Shown here: one piece after another, positions 35,704 to 43,964 of the stretch | How the letters are laid out: the number at the start of each line of letters is the position of its first letter | Numbering within the stretch: position 1 is the stretch's first letter | DNA from: an uncultured Prevotellaceae bacterium | GTDB taxonomy: Bacteria; Bacteroidota; Bacteroidia; Bacteroidales; Bacteroidaceae | Assembly: GCA_902790625.1 (NCBI GenBank) | Contig: CADASP010000016.1 | Location: 62,001 to 126,000 of the forward strand | Length of the DNA stretch: 64,000 bases | Reading direction: 5' to 3' | Notes under the pieces: model-generated | What the model was told of the DNA's origin: nothing | The model's input: the letters and a program-made list of their open reading frames with translations, nothing else | The model's database searches: none | Program-made: the position numbers and the translations under genes

Positions 35704-35911
35704 CACGTACCGTTCGACCGCTCGGCCAGATTTGCCGTCCCTACCGAATGTTCGCAAGAACCCGACAAAACGCAGCCCCCCACTCAGTTGGATTTTGAAA
35801 AACAGGGGAAAACAGGAAAAAGGGCGGTGAGGCATCAATATTGCCTCCCCGCCTACGTATTCGCAAAGAACTGCTTCTCATATCTGCAAAAAAACGGCGG
35901 GAAAATGACAT

Positions 35912-35952
35912 TTTGTTCGGAATAGACAAAAATATGTACGGAATAGACAAAT
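35912..35952. promoter_or_regulatory. tandem 19-bp motif upstream of BspA protein 2
   Basis: TTTGTTCGGAATAGACAAA (35912-35930) and ATGTACGGAATAGACAAAT (35934-35952), 22 bp start to start. The first copy is a near-perfect inverse of the 29.5 kb motif. The second ends 20 bp before TAAATTTG. Confidence 0.65.
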
Positions 35953-35972
35953 GGTTTTTGCGTTTTTTTGGG

Positions 35973-35980
35973 TAAATTTG
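35973..35980 (+). promoter_or_regulatory. -7 element of BspA protein 2
   Basis: TAAATTTG in a block duplicated from the first BspA gene, 30 bp before the start. Confidence 0.65.
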
Positions 35981-36010
35981 CACACAAATATCAATCAACA
36001 ACAAAGAAGT

Positions 36011-38788
36011 ATGAAAAAGTTAAGATTCTTGCTGGCCACCACGATGGTCATCATCGCCACAGCCACTGGCTGGGCGCAGACGAGCTACGGCATCAAAATT
36101 GACGGAGTGGAGATTACCAGCGCCAACTACCAGAACATTACAAGCGCTAATGGCTTCAGTGCTGTTACCAGCGAACAAGGCTCGGTGACCTACGAACCTG
36201 CCACCAACACGCTGACGCTGGATGGAGCACAGATTGATGGTACATTGACAACTACCGGCCCCAAGAATATTGTTCTGATAGGCTCTAATATGCTTGAAGC
36301 GACGATGCTCTCTGCGTATGACAACGCCATATCGCTTGGTGGCGACTGCACCATCAGCGGCTTTGGCAGCCTGAACTGTTCAGCCTCGAATGGCGAAGGC
36401 ATCTATATAGCCGCCAACTGCACCCTTACCATCAAAGATTGTTCGGTGACCGTTAATGCCTTTGGTTCTGATCCAGGTTATGGAGGCGATAGTTATGACA
36501 ATGGTGAGGGCCATGGCATCAGAAGCTCATCGTATGCTCCTACTGCTGCTCTCGTCGTTGACCATGCCTATGTGAGCGCTTCAGGAACGAATGGCAGCAT
36601 CCGCTATATCTCCTCGCTCACGCTGAATGGCTGTGGGATTACGTCACCACAAGGAGCTTCCTTCGAGAGCGGTTGGCAGGGCGTAGGCAATAGCGGTGGC
36701 ATTATAAAAGACCAACCAGTAATCATCGACATCATCCCCGTGCCCTACGCCGTGTACGACGGTCAAGGGACGATGACCTTCTTCTACGACAAGCAGAAGA
36801 ACAAGCGCGGGGGAACGGTGTTCGACGTCGAGCCCAATGCTGAAAGCCAAGAATGGAAGGACAATACTTCCATCACCATCGTCGACTTCGACGAGTCGTT
36901 TGCCTCCTATGGCGGGATGACATCCCTTCAGGGCTTCTTTTATGATTTGGAGAACCTCAAGGAAATCCGGAACCTCAGCCGCTTGGTGACATCGGGCGTG
37001 ACCAGCATGAATGGCATGTTTTACTACTGCAGTTCGCTGGAGGAGCTTGACCTCACGGGCTTCGATACGTCCTGCGTCACCGACATGAAGTTTATGTTTT
37101 ATTTTTGTGGCAACCTGAAGAAGATTGTCGTCGGCAGCAAATGGAACACCGAGAGCCTGCCCAGCGACGGTGGCGACTTCATGTTCTATGGCTGCACCAG
37201 CCTCGTGGGCAGCCAGGGCACAGCTTACGACGCCAACTACAGCAACGCCACCTACGCCCACATCGACCACGGCGAAAGCGCCCCCGGCTACCTCACAGGT
37301 GTGAAGGAAGCGTATGCCGTAAGGGATTATATAACAGAATATACAGGTGATTATTCAGAAGGCCTAACGCTTACTTTCTACTATGATGACCAGAAGTCAG
37401 AATGGGGTCAAAAAGAAGAAAGGCGGCCACATACTGATGGCTGGAATACTATTATCGGGTATACAACACATCGTTTTGTCGTCTTTGACTTAGAAGGAAA
37501 AAACTGGAATCAAGATGGAGCGAAGACTCATGATGTAGAGTTCGACGACAGCTTCGCCAACTACAACGGTCTGACCGACCTGAGCAACTTCTTCAGCGGC
37601 CTTAATTACCTCTTATGGGTAGGGGGCTTAGAGAACCTGAACACGCAGAACGTGACGACCATGAACGCAATGTTCTATCATTGCGCGTATTTGTGGGAAA
37701 TCGACCTCCGCTTTCTCAACACGGAGAACGTGACCGATATGACAGACATGTTCAACGGGTGTATCAACCTTAGTACTATACGTTGCAACAACAACTGGCA
37801 GCGCGATGGCCTCGTGTCGACAAACATGTTCTTGGAATGCACTCAATTGAAGGGGAAGGTCAAATACAACGAGACAAAGACAGATGCCACAATGGCCAAT
37901 CCTGACGCCTACTTCACCGCCGACGAACCTTATGCCGTGCTCGACACCGAAGGAACGCTGACCTTCTACTACGACAACAGTAAAAAGTATATGCAAACAC
38001 TACATCCCAACTACCGCTGTTTTAACTTTACAGGAACGGAGTGGGTTGGCCAAAATGGGATCAAGTGGAATGATAATAATGAAATTAAAAAGGTGGTGTT
38101 CGACGACGGCTTCGCCCTCTACCATGGGTTAGAAACCACGGAAAAATTGTTCTACGGTCTCTACAACCTGAAGTCGATAGAGGGTATGGAGAACCTGAAC
38201 ACCGAGAACGTCACTTGTATGGACCAAATGTTCGCAAACTGCATAGACCTCAAACAAATTGACCTCTCCCACTTCGACACATCCAATGTGACCAGCATGA
38301 TGGGGATGTTTGGAGGTTGCTCGTTTCTTCAGGAACTCGACGTCTCCAATTTCAACACCGCCAAGGTAACGGACATGACGTCGATGTTCAACTCCTGCTC
38401 CTGTCTCACCACCATCTATTGCAAAACCGATTGGAAGCTGATTGCCGAGAACAATGGGATTACGCTGCAGTCAGCAGAAATGTTCAAAGACTGCATCTCC
38501 CTCAAGGGTGGCATGGGTACTGCATATAGCGACCAGTACCAAGATATCAACTATGCCCACCCCGACAACGTAAACAGTCCGGGCTTCTTCACCTGCACCG
38601 TGGAAAAGGGTAACTTGAACGATGACGAGAATATCGACGACGTCGATGTCGAGATACTGACAGATGCCATCCTGGGCAAGATTGTCATCACCGCTGACCT
38701 CATCGCGAAAGGCGACATGAACTACGACGGCGCGCTGACCATCGCCGACGTCACCCTGCTCGTCGACGCTATCCTGAAGCAGGAGTAG
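36011..38788 (+). CDS. BspA-type leucine-rich surface protein with dockerin, 2
   Basis: The 925-residue paralogue of the preceding gene has the same signal peptide, beta-helix-like N-terminus, DUF285 leucine-rich blocks (for example NTENVTCMDQMFANCIDLKQ) and C-terminal dockerin. It has one spacer-plus-block fewer, which accounts for the length difference. The duplication includes promoter, the 19-bp motif pair and terminator, so it was a whole-unit tandem duplication. The first and last parts are nearly identical, while the middle blocks have diverged or recombined. It probably contributes a variable surface adhesin. Confidence 0.85.
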   Translation: MKKLRFLLATTMVIIATATGWAQTSYGIKIDGVEITSANYQNITSANGFSAVTSEQGSVTYEPATNTLTLDGAQIDGTLTTTGPKNIVLIGSNMLEATMLSAYDNAISLGGDCTISGFGSLNCSASNGEGIYIAANCTLTIKDCSVTVNAFGSDPGYGGDSYDNGEGHGIRSSSYAPTAALVVDHAYVSASGTNGSIRYISSLTLNGCGITSPQGASFESGWQGVGNSGGIIKDQPVIIDIIPVPYAVYDGQGTMTFFYDKQKNKRGGTVFDVEPNAESQEWKDNTSITIVDFDESFASYGGMTSLQGFFYDLENLKEIRNLSRLVTSGVTSMNGMFYYCSSLEELDLTGFDTSCVTDMKFMFYFCGNLKKIVVGSKWNTESLPSDGGDFMFYGCTSLVGSQGTAYDANYSNATYAHIDHGESAPGYLTGVKEAYAVRDYITEYTGDYSEGLTLTFYYDDQKSEWGQKEERRPHTDGWNTIIGYTTHRFVVFDLEGKNWNQDGAKTHDVEFDDSFANYNGLTDLSNFFSGLNYLLWVGGLENLNTQNVTTMNAMFYHCAYLWEIDLRFLNTENVTDMTDMFNGCINLSTIRCNNNWQRDGLVSTNMFLECTQLKGKVKYNETKTDATMANPDAYFTADEPYAVLDTEGTLTFYYDNSKKYMQTLHPNYRCFNFTGTEWVGQNGIKWNDNNEIKKVVFDDGFALYHGLETTEKLFYGLYNLKSIEGMENLNTENVTCMDQMFANCIDLKQIDLSHFDTSNVTSMMGMFGGCSFLQELDVSNFNTAKVTDMTSMFNSCSCLTTIYCKTDWKLIAENNGITLQSAEMFKDCISLKGGMGTAYSDQYQDINYAHPDNVNSPGFFTCTVEKGNLNDDENIDDVDVEILTDAILGKIVITADLIAKGDMNYDGALTIADVTLLVDAILKQE

Positions 38789-38810
38789 GAGGGATATCAA
38801 GGAATTAACC

Positions 38811-38856
38811 AACACCGCTCCCCCCTCCCCTAACAGGGGCAGGGGGGAGCGGTGTT
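38811..38856 (+). terminator. terminator of BspA protein 2
   Basis: Copy of the 35657-35703 stem-loop with the same flanks (GGAATTAACC before, CACGTACCGTTCGACCG after). Confidence 0.75.
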
Positions 38857-39016
38857 CACGTACCGTTCGACCGATTGGCCAGATTTGCCGTCCCTACCGA
38901 ATGTTCGCAAGAACCCGACAAAACGCAGCCCCCCCACTCAGTTGGATTTTGAAAAACAGGGAAAAACCAGAAAAACAGGGAAAAAAAGGTTTTTACCTGT
39001 GATTTTGTTTTAATCA

Positions 39017-40453
39017 TCACAGCAGCGGGGCTAAGAGGCGGGTGAGCGAGTCCCAGAGTCGGCGCGCGATGTTGGGGTGCATGCGCTGCGGCAGCGATGC
39101 CAAGGGCACCGCCTGCTGCTCGTCGGCTTCAAATATCTGGCGCATGCGCACGGCCATGTCGGCATCGTAGAAGAACATGTTGCCCTCGAAATTGTTTTCA
39201 AACGAGCGGAAGTCGAGGTTGGTGGAGCCGCAGGTGCACACGGCATCGTCGCTCACCATCAGCTTCGAGTGGAGGAATCCCCCGTCGTAGAGGCTCACCT
39301 TGATGCCCGCCTCGGCGGCCTCGCGCAGATAGCTGCGGCTGGCCCACTCCACAAACCACGCGTCGCTGCCACGGGGCACCATCACCCGCACGTCGACACC
39401 CGATGCCGCCGCCGTCTTCATGGCGAAGAACACGCTGTCGGTGGGCAGGAAATAGGGTGTCTGGAAATAGATGTATTTACGGGCGGCCATGATAGCATGC
39501 AGATAGCCCTGCATAATCTCGGGGTAGCTGGCCACGGGTCCGCTGGTGACGGTCTGCACCAGTGCCCCTTCTTGCTGCGGCTTGGTGTAGTATTTGCGGT
39601 CGCTGAGCAGGGTGCGGTCAACGAAATACCAGTCGATGAGGAAGGCCCGTTGCAGACTGTTCACGCCGCCGCCCTCAAGGCGCAGCATGGTGTCGCGCCA
39701 ACCGCCACGTCCTTTGCCGTCGTCGGCTCCTTTCCCATTCCCTTTCACATATCGCAGGGCAATGTTCATCCCCCCGATGTAGCCCACGCGGCCATCGATG
39801 ACGATGATTTTGCGGTGGTTGCGGTAGTTGGCCTTGCGCGTGAACTGGGGGAAGTGGACGGGCATGAACGGCTCTACGTCGATGCCTTCGCGGCGCATGC
39901 GCTCGAAGAAGCGACTGCCGACGCGCCAGCAGCCCACATCGTCGTAGACCACCCGCACTTCCACGCCGTCGCGGGCACGGGCGATGAGGGCATCGCTGAT
40001 GAGGCGCCCCAGGGCGTCGTCCTCGAAGATATACATGCACAGATGGATGTGGCGGCGGGCGGCGGCAATGTCGCGCAGCAGCAGGGGGAAGAACTCGTAG
40101 CCACTGGTGAGGATGTCGGTGCGCTGGTTGAGGAAGGGCATGGAGAAGCTCTGGCGGGCAAACAGGTTGATGGCGGGTTCATAGGCGGCGGGCAGCTGCA
40201 GATGGCCCTGCTCTACGAACTCCAGCATGGTGCGCTTGCTGAGCATGTCCAACGAGCGGCGGCTGATGAAACGCTCCTTGCGGTGGTTGATGCCAAAGAA
40301 GATGTAGGCGATGACACCAAACAGCGGAAGGAAATAGATGACGAGCGCCCATGCCATCGTCTTCGCCGGCTGACGGTTGTCGAGCACCACGTGGATGATG
40401 GCGGCAATGGCTATCAGCCGAGAGAGCAAGTAGAGTAGGCCGAGGACGCTCAT
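39017..40453 (-). CDS. cls: cardiolipin synthase (phospholipase D family)
   Basis: The 478-residue Cls joins two phosphatidylglycerol molecules to cardiolipin. Two N-terminal transmembrane segments of the PLDc_N kind are present (LYLLSRLIAIAAIIHVVL; WALVIYFLPLFGVIAYIFFG). The HKD motifs are NHRKIIVIDGR (about residue 212) and HSKLMVSDDAV (about 395), the second followed by GSTNLDFRSFENN. It is the last gene of the dnaG-queD-queE-cls run, separated from queE by a heptamer array. Its function is unrelated to its neighbours as far as can be seen. Confidence 0.94.
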   Translation of the reverse strand: MSVLGLLYLLSRLIAIAAIIHVVLDNRQPAKTMAWALVIYFLPLFGVIAYIFFGINHRKERFISRRSLDMLSKRTMLEFVEQGHLQLPAAYEPAINLFARQSFSMPFLNQRTDILTSGYEFFPLLLRDIAAARRHIHLCMYIFEDDALGRLISDALIARARDGVEVRVVYDDVGCWRVGSRFFERMRREGIDVEPFMPVHFPQFTRKANYRNHRKIIVIDGRVGYIGGMNIALRYVKGNGKGADDGKGRGGWRDTMLRLEGGGVNSLQRAFLIDWYFVDRTLLSDRKYYTKPQQEGALVQTVTSGPVASYPEIMQGYLHAIMAARKYIYFQTPYFLPTDSVFFAMKTAAASGVDVRVMVPRGSDAWFVEWASRSYLREAAEAGIKVSLYDGGFLHSKLMVSDDAVCTCGSTNLDFRSFENNFEGNMFFYDADMAVRMRQIFEADEQQAVPLASLPQRMHPNIARRLWDSLTRLLAPLL

Positions 40454-40454
40454 G

Positions 40455-40509
40455 AGTGAGGAGTGAGGAGTGAGGAGTGAGGAGTGAGGAGTTGGGAGTT
40501 GGGAGTTGG
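40455..40509 (+). repeat. 7-bp tandem array between cls and queE
   Basis: About eight heptamers: GTGAGGA five times, grading into GTTGGGA. It fills the whole gap between the cls start and the queE stop. Confidence 0.9.
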
Positions 40510-41127
40510 CTATTCTATGCCGATGAGTTTGTGGGTTTGCAGGGAGAGACGCCAGCGGGGGTGACGCTTGATGTAGTCAACGCACTGATGGACGATGGCG
40601 GCGTTGCGGGCAGCATCGCCCGTGTCGCAGGGCTGCAGGTAGAGGAAGGCGGCAGGGGGCAGGGGCAACGACGGCAGCCGGGCGGGGGTGTCTTCGTCGA
40701 AGACGATTTTCAGCTCGTTGATGCGGTGCGGGTTCTCCCTCCACCATTCGTCCGACGGGTGCCACCAGTCTTTGGGCGACACGGTGAGCCAGTCGAGGTT
40801 GTCGGGGGCAGGGCGGGTGCCGTTGCTCTCCATGGCCACCTCGTAGCCGTGGTGGTGCAGCAGGTCGATGAGCGCCTCGTCGGCTTGCAGGGTGGGCTCG
40901 CCGCCAGTGAGGACGATGAGGGGAGGGGTGTCGACGGCAAAGCCGCCGACTGCGGAGAAGATAGCGGCGAGGAGGGTCTCGGCCGACATTTCGCTGTAAG
41001 TGCTGAACTCGGTGTCGCAGAAAGGACACCGCAGGTTGCAGCCGGCAAAGCGCACGAACACCGCAGCACGCCCGGTGTTGCGCCCCTCGCCCTGCAGCGA
41101 ATAGAAAATATGGTTCACTCTGTACAT
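40510..41127 (-). CDS. queE: 7-carboxy-7-deazaguanine synthase
   Basis: The 205-residue radical-SAM enzyme converts 6-carboxytetrahydropterin to 7-carboxy-7-deazaguanine in queuosine synthesis. The iron-sulfur cysteines C30, C34 and C37 lie in AGCNLRCPFCDTEF. The N-terminal QGEG phrase and VLTGGEPTLQ are typical. The frame stays open for another 190 bp upstream because a 21-bp repeat lacks stops (it would encode TVDCRGL repeats), but the only ATG fitting the family length is at 41127. It works with queD, which lies just upstream on the same strand. Confidence 0.95.
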   Translation of the reverse strand: MYRVNHIFYSLQGEGRNTGRAAVFVRFAGCNLRCPFCDTEFSTYSEMSAETLLAAIFSAVGGFAVDTPPLIVLTGGEPTLQADEALIDLLHHHGYEVAMESNGTRPAPDNLDWLTVSPKDWWHPSDEWWRENPHRINELKIVFDEDTPARLPSLPLPPAAFLYLQPCDTGDAARNAAIVHQCVDYIKRHPRWRLSLQTHKLIGIE

Positions 41128-41132
41128 CACTC

Positions 41133-41397
41133 TATCGTCTACAGTCAATCCTCTACTGTCTACAGTCAATCCTCTACTGTCTACAGTCAATCCCCTACAG
41201 TCTACAGTCAATCCCCTACAGTCTACAGTCAATCCCCTACAGTCTACAGTCAATCCCCTACAGTCTACAGTCAATCCTCCCCTACAGTCTACAGTCGATC
41301 CACTACAGTCTACAGTCAATCCACTACTGTCTACAGTCCATCCTCTACTGTCTACAGTCCATCCTCTACTGTCTACAGTCGATCCTCTACAGTCTTC
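41133..41397 (+). repeat. 21-bp tandem array (twelve copies) between queD and queE
   Basis: Twelve units of the form GTCTACAGTCAATCC(C/T)CTA followed by C(A/T), each 21 bp (three heptamers), except one with 3 extra bases. It fills the gap between queD and the queE start and contains the same AGTCTAC heptamer as the 10.6 kb array. Confidence 0.92.
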
Positions 41398-41408
41398 GCC
41401 CCCGTTCT

Positions 41409-41741
41409 TTAGTCAACCTCGTAGCAGGCGATGTTTCCCTCGCTCTCCTGCACGGTGCATTTGTAGCAGTGGGGTGTCTGCTCCACGCACCAGCGGGCGA
41501 TGTTCTCGGCCGTGGGGTTAAAGGGCAGCACGTCGTTCAGGTTCTGGTGGTCCAGCTTCCGTTTGATACGGCGTTTCACTTCGGTGAAGTCCACCACCAT
41601 ACCGTTTTGGTCCAACTCGCGTGCGCGGCAGTAGACGGTGATGACCCAGTTGTGGCCGTGCAGCTGTGTGCATTTGCTCTCGTAGTCAACCGTCAAGCTG
41701 TGGCTGGCCGAGATTTCGATTCGTTTTTGAATGTAGTACAT
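41409..41741 (-). CDS. queD: 6-carboxy-5,6,7,8-tetrahydropterin synthase
   Basis: The 110-residue QueD makes 6-carboxytetrahydropterin from dihydroneopterin triphosphate. The zinc ligands H14, H28 and H30 (SASHSL and LHGHNW) and catalytic C24 are present. The late ENIARWC segment fits the family. It starts 9 bp after dnaG and precedes queE, so the two queuosine genes share a transcript with the primase. The length is normal. Confidence 0.95.
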   Translation of the reverse strand: MYYIQKRIEISASHSLTVDYESKCTQLHGHNWVITVYCRARELDQNGMVVDFTEVKRRIKRKLDHQNLNDVLPFNPTAENIARWCVEQTPHCYKCTVQESEGNIACYEVD

Positions 41742-41750
41742 AGTTCCGTT

Positions 41751-43853
41751 TTAAACAATGAGTTCGCGCCCCAGCCTGTTGGCCAGCATGTCGCGTATCT
41801 CCTTGGTTTCCTTATGTTCTTTTAGTATTTGCATCTGTTGCTCGATGGTGGTGTCGGGGGCACGCATCTGTCGCTCCAGCTCTTTCATCCTTGCCGAGAC
41901 GATGTTGAAGCGGAACGTCATCACCAGGTTGACAACGAGCTGTTGCAGCCCGTCCTCCTGCGGTTTGGGGACGAAGCGCCCTCCCAGCTGGTGGCGGTCG
42001 ATGTCGAGCTTAGTGGCCAGCTGGCTCACCTGCGGGTCGGGATGCGAGCAGAAGTAGGTTTCGGCCTTGAAGCCCGGCTCGCCACTGTGGGCCACGGCCT
42101 CGCTGAGCATCTGCTGGTGAAGGGGCTGCGAGAAGAGCAGCCCGTCTTGCGACAGGTCGTAGTCGATATACTGCGCCACGGTGAGCGCGATGGTTTTGCC
42201 GTCGTCGGTCTCCACATTGCTGAAGATCACCTCATCGCCGTGGCGCACAATCTCGCGCAGCAGGAGAAGCTCGATATTGGCCCCCCTTTCGCCCCCTCCC
42301 TGTGAGGGAGAGGCAGGCCCACCCCCAGCCCCTCCCTGTGAGGGAGGGGAGTATATAGACTTGTCTGCTGCAAGACTATCTGCTCCCCTCCCTCCTGGGA
42401 GGGTTTGGGGGTGGGTCTGTCCTATTTTTTTGTTCAGCTCTGCGATGAGCGTCTGCTCCTTCATGCCGATGCGGCGTGCCAGTTCGGTGATATAGGTGGA
42501 GCGCAGTATCTGGTCGGGGATGACGCTGATGCTCTGCACGATGCCTCCGATGGCCTCGCTGCGCTTCACGGGGTCCTCTTGGTTTTGCACCGTGAGCCGC
42601 GTCTTGAAGGTGATGAAGTCGGTCTGGTTCTCGTCGATATACTTCTTCAGCTCCTCGCTGCTGTGCTTGCGTGCGAAGCTGTCGGGGTCGTCGCCGTCGG
42701 GCAGCAGCAGCACCTTGATGTTCATCCCCTCGCTGAGCAGCATGTCGGTGCCGCGCATGGCAGCGTGGATGCCAGCGTCGTCGCCGTCGTAGAGCAGGGT
42801 GATGTTGCTGGTGAAGCGGTGGAGCAGGTGTATCTGGTGCACGGAGAGCGCGGTGCCGCTGTTGGCCACCACGTTCTCGATGCCCGCCTGGTGCATGGCG
42901 ATGACGTCGGTGTAGCCCTCCACCATGAACACGCGGTCTTCCTTCACGATGGCTTTCTTCGCCTGATAGATGCCGTAAAGCTCGCGCTCCTTGTGGTAGA
43001 TGTCGCTGTCGGGGCTGTTGACGTATTTCTGCGCCACACCCTTGGTGCGACTGTCGAGGACGCGCCCGCCAAAGGCCACCACCTTGCCGCTTACATTCAG
43101 CCAGGGGAAGATGGCGCGACCACGGTAGCGGTCGACTAAGGCAGCAGACCCACCCCCAGCCCCTCCCTGTGAGGGAGGAGAGTATATAGTTTTATCGCTG
43201 GTGTTTCCATTGGTAGAACTATCTTCTCCCCTCCCTCCCAGGGAGGGGTCGGGGGTGGGTCCGTTGGATTCGCTGGGGGTGGATCTCATGTAGCACAGTC
43301 CCGTCTTTACCAGGAACTCGGGCTTGTATCCAGCCTTCAGGGCAGCGGAGCTGAGGGCGTCGCGGCGCTGGGGTGCATAGCCCAGCTGGAAACGCTCGAT
43401 GATATCGTCGCGGATGCCACGGCTGCGGAAGTATTGTCGACCGATGGCGATGCCGTCGGGGTCTTCTTTCAGCACACGGTGGAACCAGTCCTTGGCCCAT
43501 TCGTTGACGATGAACATCGACTCGCGCTCGCTCTGCGCCAGACGCTCCTCGTCGGTGAGTTCCTTCTCAACAATCTCGATGTTGTATTTGCGTGCCAGCC
43601 ACCGCAGGGCCTCGGGATAGGTGATTTGCTCGTGCTCCATGAGGAAGCCGGCGGGCGTGCCGCCCTTGCCGCAGACGAAGCAGTGGCAGATATTCTTGGC
43701 CGGCGACACCATGAACGAGGGGTTGCGGTCGTCGTGGAAGGGGCACAGTCCTTTGTAGTTCACGCCGCTCTTGCGCAGCGTGACGAACTCACCTACTACG
43801 TCGACGATGCGTGCCGCATCCAGGATTTTGTCTACTGTCGCTCGGTCAATCAT
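41751..43853 (-). CDS. dnaG: DNA primase with two in-frame repeat insertions
   Basis: The 700-residue DnaG synthesises RNA primers at the replication fork. The CHC2 zinc finger is C37, H40, C58, C61. The RNA-polymerase core has VEGYTDVIAMHQAG and the metal-binding DGDDAG (TOPRIM). The C-terminal helicase-interaction part is present. Two segments are foreign to the family: about residues 190-238 (STPSESN...IYSPPSQGGAGGG, between CYMR and VDRYRGRAIFP) and about 479-525 (SIYSPPSQGGAGGG..., between core and C-terminal domain). Both are encoded by the double-hairpin repeat and keep the frame. Because primase is essential, these insertions must be tolerated. Confidence 0.95.
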   Translation of the reverse strand: MIDRATVDKILDAARIVDVVGEFVTLRKSGVNYKGLCPFHDDRNPSFMVSPAKNICHCFVCGKGGTPAGFLMEHEQITYPEALRWLARKYNIEIVEKELTDEERLAQSERESMFIVNEWAKDWFHRVLKEDPDGIAIGRQYFRSRGIRDDIIERFQLGYAPQRRDALSSAALKAGYKPEFLVKTGLCYMRSTPSESNGPTPDPSLGGRGEDSSTNGNTSDKTIYSPPSQGGAGGGSAALVDRYRGRAIFPWLNVSGKVVAFGGRVLDSRTKGVAQKYVNSPDSDIYHKERELYGIYQAKKAIVKEDRVFMVEGYTDVIAMHQAGIENVVANSGTALSVHQIHLLHRFTSNITLLYDGDDAGIHAAMRGTDMLLSEGMNIKVLLLPDGDDPDSFARKHSSEELKKYIDENQTDFITFKTRLTVQNQEDPVKRSEAIGGIVQSISVIPDQILRSTYITELARRIGMKEQTLIAELNKKIGQTHPQTLPGGRGADSLAADKSIYSPPSQGGAGGGPASPSQGGGERGANIELLLLREIVRHGDEVIFSNVETDDGKTIALTVAQYIDYDLSQDGLLFSQPLHQQMLSEAVAHSGEPGFKAETYFCSHPDPQVSQLATKLDIDRHQLGGRFVPKPQEDGLQQLVVNLVMTFRFNIVSARMKELERQMRAPDTTIEQQMQILKEHKETKEIRDMLANRLGRELIV
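42278..42420 (-). repeat. double-hairpin repeat in dnaG (second insertion)
   Basis: ACCCACCCCCAAACCCTCCC at one end and GGGGGTGGGCC at the other. Two CCCCTCCC-type hairpins surround a core with GTCTATATACTCCCCTCC. An extra hairpin (CCCCTCCCTGTGAGGGAG) has been added at the left edge. It encodes SIYSPPSQGGAGGG. Confidence 0.85.
43139..43265 (-). repeat. double-hairpin repeat in dnaG (first insertion)
   Basis: It has near-perfect terminal inverted repeats, GACCCACCCCC and GGGGGTGGGTC, two hairpins and a core with CTATATACTCTCCTCCC. It encodes TIYSPPSQGGAGGG in the primase frame. Confidence 0.88.
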
Positions 43854-43873
43854 TGCGGTTGATGGAAGGAGTG

Positions 43874-43948
43874 GTCGGAGTAATCAGATTAATCAGAATA
43901 TTCAGAATAATCAGATTAATCAGAATAATCAGAATAATCAGAAAAATC
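43874..43948 (+). repeat. 9-bp tandem array upstream of dnaG
   Basis: Seven units of CAGAATAAT/CAGATTAAT in exact 9-bp phase between the esterase stop and the dnaG start. The same unit recurs at 60.9 kb upstream of the panE-like gene. Confidence 0.9.
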
Positions 43949-43964
43949 CGACCAAGCCCTGCTG

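Noticed and set aside
41128..41319. N-terminal extension of QueE with TVDCRGL repeats
   Set aside because: The extension begins at a non-ATG codon, is wholly encoded by the tandem repeat and exceeds the family length. The ATG at 41127 fits QueE. The possibility is kept as a finding only.
41133..41397. CRISPR-like array upstream of queE
   Set aside because: The 21-bp units are contiguous with no unique spacers, and no cas genes are present. It is a tandem repeat.
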